From assembly GCA_944472135.2 (NCBI GenBank), contig OX235262.1, forward strand, positions 27,885,362 to 27,949,361: DNA of 64,000 nucleotides, in the 5' to 3' direction. The notes beneath the pieces were generated by a model. It saw only the letters and a program-made list of their open reading frames with translations, searched no databases and was not told the origin of the DNA. The DNA is from Trichobilharzia regenti (taxonomy: Eukaryota; Platyhelminthes; Trematoda; Strigeidida; Schistosomatidae). This document shows, piece by piece, positions 56,641 to 64,000 of the stretch. Position numbers and translations under genes: made by a program. Position 1 is the stretch's first letter, and every line of letters starts with the position of its first letter.

Positions 56641-59074
56641 AGAATATTAATCAATTTATAGAATTTTTCCCAAAAAAATACATTTATACCTAATACAGAA
56701 TTTTTAGGGAGTTCCATTGTAGGGTATTTACCCTTTGTGTAGAACCTTCAAATAATAAAATAATAATCGATAATACATCATCTAAAACAAAATTGTTCCA
56801 TCCGAAATGTGCTTCAATGCTACTCCATAATGTTTCCCCTTTGATTTCTTTGTTTGAACAACTCCCAGCGATAGATAGAAAGTGATTTGAAATGGTGTGT
56901 AAGCATAGATTGTGACTCATTGTGGTAATTAGAAGATTAGAACAATTTGAAGTGGAGTAAAAACGATGCATTTTAGATGAATAAAATGTTTAGATGGCCC
57001 AATGATTTAAACAAGTCGCCAAATTCTTGATTTTTCCCTATGAACACTAAATTTAATATAGTAGAATATCATTTAGTTATAAATTTTATCGAGAATTTTG
57101 TAAATATATCATTCATCTACTTTTATGTCAGTTAATGCAGTAGACTTATAACCTTAGAAATGATTTAACCCGGTTATAATCCAGTACTTACCATATTTTC
57201 CATTACGACCAGAACTTCATAGAACTTCAGCATTTGCTGCTGACTTTAGTTACTGAAAAAATTACAATTTTCTATCTGTTCATCTGTATCATGACATGAG
57301 TTGATTATGATGATGACATAGAAGTAGGTGTGTATGAGTGTTAGTCGAAATTCATCTCATATTCTTTGGTCTTAAAACAACTGTATAGGTAATTCACGTT
57401 TCATTTGGTATATTGGTTTCAAGGTTGTTCTCGTCATGAACTGACATCATTTAGGGGGAAAAATAAAGCTCATGGAGCACTAGACACCTGTTTCGTCTTA
57501 CTTTTGAACTCTTCAGAGTTGTTGTTGTTGTTGTTGTTTCAATATTAATTAAATCAATGGATGACTTCAAAATCCACAAGATTTCAAATGTTTTCAATTT
57601 TTCAAATAACTTTCCCTAATTTTCATCTTTATTTTAATAAATCGGATATGATTAGTTGAGAAAAGCAACACCTTTTTTTTTAACGTCCAAAATCTGTTTA
57701 TAATGACGACATGTTTCAACTTGGTAAAGTAATATACTAACTATTCTATGAAAAACTTGAACAATACATAAATAAATGTACTTCTGAAATCTAATCCTTT
57801 TGATAATGGAAGTATCATGAAAATAAAATTGTCTTCCCCGGAATTTTGTTTTCATACACACACACTGACTACATGAAGGCATAAAATAAATAATTGGAAA
57901 AATGTTGTATAGATATAAAAAGTATTCTAAAGGAGATTTCTCCACGAATTAACATCATCACTCCTGCGCTTTCCATGCATTATTGACAGTGAATTCCATC
58001 CCACTAATCTGTAGGACGGTGGCATGTTTTAATCGAATTTTAATTAATTCAAGAACAATTTTCAAGTATTGATTTTGTAGGGAATTTTGTATGATTGGTT
58101 GGAAGATTTCATTATGAATTGATATCAGTTAGAGAACTATTGGAAAACCTGCATAGAGTACTAGCAATCTGTTTCGTCAGCCTAGTTTAAGACGCTCCTC
58201 ACCAGTACGCACCGGCTGAGGTTTGAATTCATTTAATAAGAAAGCTTCTCAAGATTGTCCTTTATTCAATTATATAGATTTAATTTATTTGTGATTTGTA
58301 ATGAATGTGGTAAATAATCTATAAGTTATGTCCATTATACTTTGTTGTTTGTTACACAGGACTGTAAATGGTGGTTACTTCTCCCTTCAATAATAATTTT
58401 TAAAAATAAGTGCTTGGAAAAAAAATAACAAAAACACGTGTCACTTCAGAGGACATCTGGATAAGTATATCGTTCTAGAGGTACATTCTAGCCAGGTTAA
58501 ACGAACTCACAGCCTAATATCACTCCATTATTATATCTATATATGTACCTTAGATGTTTGTGAAATTTAAGGAGTGTGTATTTGACTTGTGTTTTATGAC
58601 CACCTTAACTAGAAAAGTGGTTTTATTATCTGTAATTTTGACGATTTCATTCTCTATTTTGTAAAAGGAATTAAATTTATATTTCATAAAGTCATTTGAT
58701 TCAACCTCTAAATGAATTTATAAGTAAAAACAGTAAAACCGGACAGAGTTTATACATTCTTCTTCTAAAATGGCTATTTTGATTGCCATAAATCAGTTGG
58801 TCACCAATAAGTAGGGAAGTGAAGATGTTGGAAATGTAAAATTAACAACAACAACAACAACAACAAAAGACACCAGCACTAACAACTAAATAGTGATTAA
58901 ATTATTTGAAACATAAATATGTCATATCGATAATACTTGTATAAGAAGTATCCATGGTTGTACAATGGGATATGACATTGTTTAATAAAGACTAAATCTT
59001 CGAGGGTAGAATATAGATCAAATTAGAAATAAATTGCCTATTTATACGAGCTAAACTTATCAATAAAAATTTGT
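56641..59074. other. Spacer with two SINE-A relics
   Basis: Minus-strand SINE-A relics at about 57410-57515 (CTGAAGA and GAAACAGGTGTC kept; the helix I side is replaced by a (CAA)n-like run) and 58065-58235. (CAA)n at about 58846-58866. Short open frames here are not supported as genes. Confidence 0.5.
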
Positions 59075-59375
59075 TGAATTAGTTTGTAGGGATTTCATTT
59101 GTTTCAGGTTAGACCAAGGATTGATATCAGTTAGAGAACCATTGAAAACCAGCATTGAAGTAGTGGGCAGCTGTTTCTGTGGTCCTAGTTTGGGAATCAT
59201 CACCAGTACCCACCCACTGTCAGGGTTAGAACCCAGGACCTTCCGTTTGCAAGGCAAGCTGGCTCGTATACCATTCAGCCACTGGGACCCGACCTGACTT
59301 AATGGCTAACTCGTGGATTCTAACTTCTGCCAATTCGTGACTTTAGCGAGGCTGACACCAACCAGTGTCATCTGT
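59075..59375 (-). mobile_element. SINE-A with upstream module
   Basis: Minus strand: upstream module, A-box CCCAGTGGCTGAATGGTATA, B-box GGTTCTAACCC, hammerhead relic with GTGATGA and the same CACA insertion before GAAA as at 36.9 kb, tail to CTACAAACTAATTC. Confidence 0.78.
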
Positions 59376-59524
59376 GAGAACCAAGAAGAAGGAAGATGTT
59401 TCGTGTTTTTTTTTGTAAATGTAAGCGAGACTTCATTGACATTCAACGACAGTTATGAGGAATAACTTGAGGGAAGTAACTTTCATTGGTTGAAGCTAAA
59501 TGATGCTGTTAAATTCTGACTAAA

Positions 59525-59755
59525 TATTATATCTTGGACGTTCGCCGACCATGCACATACTCTGGGGTTCGATCCCCGACCGACGCACTCCTTCACCTCG
59601 CTAAACCAGTAATAAAAAGCAGGGAAAGAGGGAAGGTTGAGCATGAGGCAACCCAGCAACCTAATCACATAAAAATAAAAACACCACTGCTACTGAAACT
59701 GCAAGCCTCTAGCTTGATGAAGCTCCCTATGTTCCACTGGGAACGTAATGGAATT
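59525..59755 (+). mobile_element. SINE-C, tRNA-headed
   Basis: B box GGTTCGATCCCC (59567-59578), body GAGGGAAGGTTGAGCATGAG, end TTCCACTGGGAACGTAATGG. The 5' end of the head is replaced (TTGGACGTTCGCC). Confidence 0.82.
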
Positions 59756-60204
59756 TTTAAAACAACACATGCTGTTTACATAACCTACATGCCCTAACAT
59801 ACAGACACTTTCATACACTTTCAAACTGGATATGCTTCTAGAAAAAAACAAATTCTGTCCTATGAATATATCAGAAACCGATAAGGCTAACTGAAATCCT
59901 ACTGACGTCAATTTTTTAGTGATCATTAACCTGACCATTTAAAGATAAATTCACCACTGATATATCGGAGTAATTAAGTGAAACAGAATCAACAGTCTAA
60001 CCGGGTAATATTAAAGTAATCGTAATCTATGTAGAATTAGACAGAATATCTACAAGATCACCTAGTTTACAAGACTTCACATGGATTTGGTTATACAATA
60101 ACAAAACAAATTGTTTTTGGTTACTCTTTTACTCATTTAGTAGTATTTAGACAATATATTCCCCAAATTCACCCTAATCAACATTATTCATCATATTGAA
60201 TTTA
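59756..60204. other. Spacer, no feature seen
   Basis: AT-rich, nothing recognised. Confidence 0.5.
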
Positions 60205-60444
60205 TTTACTTAATTCCTTTTTGCATTCTGAATGGAACATAGTGCTTCAAGCTTCAGTCTTTAAGTTTCAGTAGCAGTGATGTTTTTTACAGGATGGGTT
60301 TACTAGCCCTACGTTCAACCTTCCCTCTTTGTTGAGGTTAAAACCGACTGACGGTGAGGTGAGGTGGAGGTGTGCGTAGGCGAGGGATTGAACCCTAGAA
60401 CCAAATGCATGGCTGGTGAGCAACCTACTGCCACAAATCATGTC
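60205..60444 (-). mobile_element. SINE-C, head cut by a Penelope-like insertion
   Basis: Inverted 3' end TTCTGAATGGAACATAGTGC through the body into the head (B-box-like GGTTCAATCCC near 60399-60389). The head ends at CACAAATCATGTC (60432-60444), the left target duplication of the P4 insertion. Confidence 0.75.
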
Positions 60445-61496
60445 CTTTTCGACAAAACGTGTCGGGTAGCCATTTTGAGCCAGGATATTTTTGAGGAATA
60501 GGAGCTCCTCTTCCATACAATCGCTGCTGCAAATTTTTCTAATGCGATGGATTAGTGCTCTGATGAGAGCTCGTTTTCGCCTCAAAGGCATCCAACTATA
60601 GAAATGCGTTAGTTGGCCATTCCATGTCGGTTTTCTGTGGATGGACCTCTTTAGGGTTCCATCATCTCTTCTTGTCAATTCCACGTCCAGAAATGGAATC
60701 TTTGAATCGTTTTCTAATTCCATTGTGAATTTAATCGAAGGATGGAAATAGTTACATTTTTGTAAGATGCAGTTGAAGTCCGAGTTACCGTAGCGGACTA
60801 TAAAGGTATCGTCAAGGTATAGTAGTAATTTGTTTATTGTTGATTTTAAAACTCTACTCTCCAAAGTGGCCATAAAGCAGTCTGCTAAAAGCGGGCCAAG
60901 AGGAAATCCCATTGCAATTCCATCTTTCTGTCTGTAGATGTCGCCGTTGAAGGTGAATTGTACATTCAGCGTGCATCTCAGCAACAATTCCTTCAGATAG
61001 GATATTAGTACTCCGATGCTTATATTAGATTTCTCTATATAATTGCTTAGAAAGCAAATTGTTTCTGTTAGTGGCAGGTTGGTAAAAAGAGATTCAACAT
61101 CTAGTGATAACATTCGTTTATCATTTACATTCAAATCTTTTATGCACTCAATGTCCTCAAAAGTATCGCGAAGAGAGTATTTGCATAGGTGTTGTCTTAC
61201 CGGCTCCAAGATTTCGGATAACCATTTGGTGGTTGGATGGTATGGTGACCCTGACATGTCTAGAATCGGTCGAAGCGGCAATCCAGGTTTGTGCACCTTT
61301 GGTAAGCCGTAGAGTCAAGAAGAGATGATGGAACCCTAAAGAGGTCCATCCACAGAAAACCAACATGGAATGGCCAACTATTGCATTTCTATAGTTGGAT
61401 ACCTTTGAGCCGAAAACGAGCTGTCATCAGAGCACTAACCTATCGCGTTAGAAAAATCTGCAGCAGCGATTGTATGGAAGAGGAGCTCCAATTTCT
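60445..61496. mobile_element. P4 Penelope-like RT insertion, foldback, 13-bp TSD
   Basis: 1052 bp between perfect repeats CACAAATCATGTC (60432-60444 and 61497-61509). The minus strand (61313-60445) is one open stretch of Penelope RT: YGLPKVHKPGLPLRPILDM, LSLDVESLFTNLPLTETI, GIAMGFPLGPLLADCFM, catalytic LYLDDTFIV (about 60820-60794), IPFLDVELTRRDDGTLK and NGYPTRFVEK. The usual G-S-P is G-F-P here. From 61313 rightward the plus strand repeats the RT C-terminus (DDGTLKRSIHRKPTWNG through EEELQFL). This gives inverted arms 60494-60677 and 61313-61496. The N-terminal RT and the endonuclease are missing. Confidence 0.88.
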
Positions 61497-61509
61497 CACA
61501 AATCATGTC

Positions 61510-61945
61510 GATTGAATTACAGTTTTTAGCTTGACTTTAAATACAAATTGTCTGTTAAAACAAATCTTTTGAACAATTATTTTATACTTTAAAATACACA
61601 CAAGTTGACATCATAATTTTGAGTTCAAGTTAGGTAAAAATGTTGAATCTCATGCACAAAAGAAAAAAAAACAACACACAACTAAGACAAAGTATCGACA
61701 GTTCCTTTGATTATACTTATATGTGTATATAGATATAGTTAATATGGACTTTGTATTGGACTTAAAATACACTTTTGTTGATGTTATCTTGTCTCAAATA
61801 ATAATAATAATCACTTAATAATACTGAATAACCAATAACCAAATTACATTTGTTTATCTATGTACTTTACAGGTGTATATTTTGATTTGTGATTTATCTC
61901 AAAAGCCTTATTCAACGTCATCAACACTAATTGTATTTCAATCAA
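61510..61945 (+). other. Presumed 5' flank/UTR of the snail-family gene
   Basis: No repeat recognised, unlike most of the window. In-frame stops at about 61883-61885 (TGA) and 61928-61930 (TAA) close the frame upstream of the ATG at 61946. A possible splice acceptor (CTTTACAG, ending at 61872) could join an upstream exon to a UTR segment, but no coding continuation through it is possible in that frame. No promoter element is claimed. Confidence 0.4.
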
Positions 61946-64000
61946 ATGTCTACAGATACATGGATGTCTTCACATCGTGAAATTAGTCAGCATACTCCTC
62001 AAGTACATCCATCGCCATCAACATCATCGTTGTCGTCGTCGTCATCATCAGTAATCGACATGAATTTCATACAGAATATATCCGATGCATTTAATAAATT
62101 CTATTCCCCTACACAAATGAATTCACCCGCTTCGACTGATTTATCTATATATGCTAATTATTTAAACAGAAAGTTATTTAGTAATTGTTTGAATGAACAA
62201 CCACATCAGCAACACAACCACCAACAACATCAACACCAACAATTAAATGATAATAATACACAAAACTTTCAAGATTTATTACATAAACTTTGTAAATCTC
62301 TACCACAATTTGATGTTATGCAAAAATTTCCATCAGTATTACCACAAATTACAAATGAAACATCTCCAGAGAAAACTGCACATGATTTAACAATGAATCG
62401 GGGAGGAAATTATGACTTGAATCTATCCGATTTTAATTGTAGTAATACAACTTTAGGGACTACATTGCCTAGTCCATCTGAAAAGTCTAGCCCATACAAT
62501 TCTAGTCTGTGTAATCAATCACAGCACAATTCAACAGAGATGAACACTCATCAGACAGATAACCAACAACAGATTAAAGAAGACTTCTCTCAACTATCAT
62601 ATAAACGAGATAATGACGACAGACAACAATATCAGGGTATGAGAAATGAAACAATGATGAATACACTTCATTTTCCGTCTTCACCAAACAATACACTAGA
62701 TAAAACGGATATATTTTTAAATAAGGCCAAGAAGGGTAAAGTATTACTGAATAGTATACATGACATTGATGAGAGTATAGGACAACATTATAAGTTTAAT
62801 ACGGATAAATTTACACAACATAATCAGTGTCATTATGATAATAAATATCATGACAGTAATGAACAGTCATCTGATGACTACCACGCGATTAATTTGTCCA
62901 TGAAAGAAGCCGATTTACTCAAGTCACCATCTCCACCTCAACCTGAAGTAAAAAATCCCAGTAATGCGACAAATTATGAATCGCTATCTAATTCAATGCT
63001 TTATGAATACTATACTAAATTATTACAATTTAATTATTTCGAATGGTTAAAATATCTTCTGTGTCAACCATCTCAAATCATATCAGGTAATCCATCTGTT
63101 TCAACTCCTATCCCTCAGTTATCTCAGGATAAAAATAATTATTATCCTACTCATGATAAATCCTATGATGATATTCATGGTATGAATGCTATTCTAGGAG
63201 GTAATCAATGTCCAATAGATTGTCAACTTATTGACAGTTTAACAACAGCAACAACAGTTCGCAATTCTATTACACACATGAATTCAGATCTATTTAGTTT
63301 GAATTATGCAAACAATTTATTCCACTTATATGGAGATGTCCAGTCAAATTTTCTATCAGATAATAATTATCAATCTGCAATGTTGAACAGTCTTTCAACA
63401 ATTCCCCCCTCATCTTTATCACCATTAAAATTAACCAAACCATTAACAAGGGATCCTGTAAATTGTATCAATGAAATGTGTAGTATAAAATCGAAAAGAC
63501 AGTCATCTACAAATTCAATAATACCAAAGAATTCTCTCAACAGCAATAATAATAATAAAAATCAGACAGAAATAACAGGTAATAACACTACATCAAATAG
63601 TTATGCTTGTAAATTATGCTCAAAAGTATATTCACAAGCATCAGCATTAAAAATGCATGTAAGAACGCATACACTACCATGTCGATGTTCACATTGTGGC
63701 AAGTCATTTTCACGTAAATGGTTACTTAAAGGACATGAACGTACACATACAGGTGAAAGACCATATTCATGTAATATCTGTGGACGTTCATTTGCTGATA
63801 GATCAAATTTACGTGCACATATGCAAACACATCAACGTGAAAAACGCTATTCCTGTGCATATTGTCCACGTTCATTTTCTCGAATGGGTTTATTAAATAA
63901 GCATATATTACAATGTAATCATCAAAATAATAATAATAATAATTCTAATAAAATTATTCCTAATAATAACAATAATAATATTATTAATAATAAAAGTGAT
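61946..64000 (+). CDS. snail: Snail-family C2H2 zinc-finger transcription factor (3' end outside window)
   Basis: Open for 685 codons without a stop to the window edge. Residues 1-552 are low complexity: a Ser-rich stretch (about 23-36), a Gln/His tract (85-99) and many Asn runs. Four zinc fingers follow: 553-575, 579-601, 607-629 and 635-657. The last ends H-x3-C (C2HC), as in Snail. [47 protein letters not shown] and [10 protein letters not shown] are Snail rather than Scratch signatures (Scratch lacks FSRM-x-LL). Snail factors bind E-box DNA in the nucleus, mostly as repressors. No SNAG motif is at this N-terminus. AINLSMK (314-320) is only loosely like a CtBP motif. The start is the first ATG after an in-frame TAA. 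Confidence 0.9.
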   Translation, partial: MSTDTWMSSHREISQHTPQVHPSPSTSSLSSSSSSVIDMNFIQNISDAFNKFYSPTQMNSPASTDLSIYANYLNRKLFSNCLNEQPHQQHNHQQHQHQQLNDNNTQNFQDLLHKLCKSLPQFDVMQKFPSVLPQITNETSPEKTAHDLTMNRGGNYDLNLSDFNCSNTTLGTTLPSPSEKSSPYNSSLCNQSQHNSTEMNTHQTDNQQQIKEDFSQLSYKRDNDDRQQYQGMRNETMMNTLHFPSSPNNTLDKTDIFLNKAKKGKVLLNSIHDIDESIGQHYKFNTDKFTQHNQCHYDNKYHDSNEQSSDDYHAINLSMKEADLLKSPSPPQPEVKNPSNATNYESLSNSMLYEYYTKLLQFNYFEWLKYLLCQPSQIISGNPSVSTPIPQLSQDKNNYYPTHDKSYDDIHGMNAILGGNQCPIDCQLIDSLTTATTVRNSITHMNSDLFSLNYANNLFHLYGDVQSNFLSDNNYQSAMLNSLSTIPPSSLSPLKLTKPLTRDPVNCINEMCSIKSKRQSSTNSIIPKNSLNSNNNNKNQTEITGNNTTSNSYACKLCSKVYSQASALKMHVRTHTLPCRCSHCGKSFSRKWLLKGHERTHTGERPYSCNICGRSFADRSNLRAHMQTHQREKRYSCAYCPRSFSRMGLLNKHILQCNHQNNNNNNSNKIIPNNNNNNIINNKSD

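Noticed and set aside
57652..57945. 97-codon minus-strand frame
   Set aside because: Composition follows the local AT richness, no domain, no neighbours; not supported.
61690..61760. TATA-like sequences as the promoter of the snail-family gene
   Set aside because: Such words are expected by chance in this AT-rich DNA and no start site evidence exists.

Overview
The window looks like nuclear DNA from a blood fluke (Schistosoma or a close relative). The grounds are the AT-rich sequence, Smα-type repeats with hammerhead ribozyme cores, RTE-like and Penelope-like retroelements, and an Asn/Ser/Gln-rich transcription-factor exon. The species cannot be fixed from sequence alone. No prokaryotic genes, CRISPR array, rRNA or credible functional tRNA gene was seen. 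Family labels below (N1-N3, P1-P4, SINE-A, -C, -D, -E) are working names for this window only.

Layout. From 1 to 61.5 kb the DNA is a nested retroelement landscape with no host gene that I can support. N1 is an RTE-like non-LTR family: a 533-codon open reverse transcriptase at 1-1599 and 5'-truncated copies near 10.4, 20.6, 22, 26.2, 26.6 and 44.2 kb. N2 is a long non-LTR copy at 6.6-10.2 kb with endonuclease and RT, broken by about four frameshifts. N3 is a CR1-like 3' end at 24.2 kb. Penelope-like elements (RT plus GIY-YIG endonuclease) occur near 2, 4, 13, 18, 28.5, 40, 41.5, 49.5, 50 and 60.5 kb. Between them lie dozens of tRNA-headed SINE copies of five families. Three families (SINE-A, Smα-like, SINE-E) carry a hammerhead ribozyme or its relic after the tRNA-like head. 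SINE-C and SINE-D share one tRNA-like head but have different tails.

At the right end, 61946-64000 is one open frame of 685 codons running off the window. It encodes a long low-complexity N-terminus followed by four zinc fingers that are clearly Snail family. It is the only host gene I can support.

Most notable: (1) a hammerhead at 19278-19323 with every core base and all three stems intact; (2) an 863-bp inverted repeat (46543-47405 and 48157-49019) with one mismatch; (3) three Penelope-like insertions with foldback structure and perfect 11-13 bp target duplications; (4) a multimeric hammerhead-SINE block with a perfect 14-bp duplication and the same foldback habit. Together these suggest, as inference, that hammerhead SINEs here are moved as concatemers by the Penelope-like machinery.
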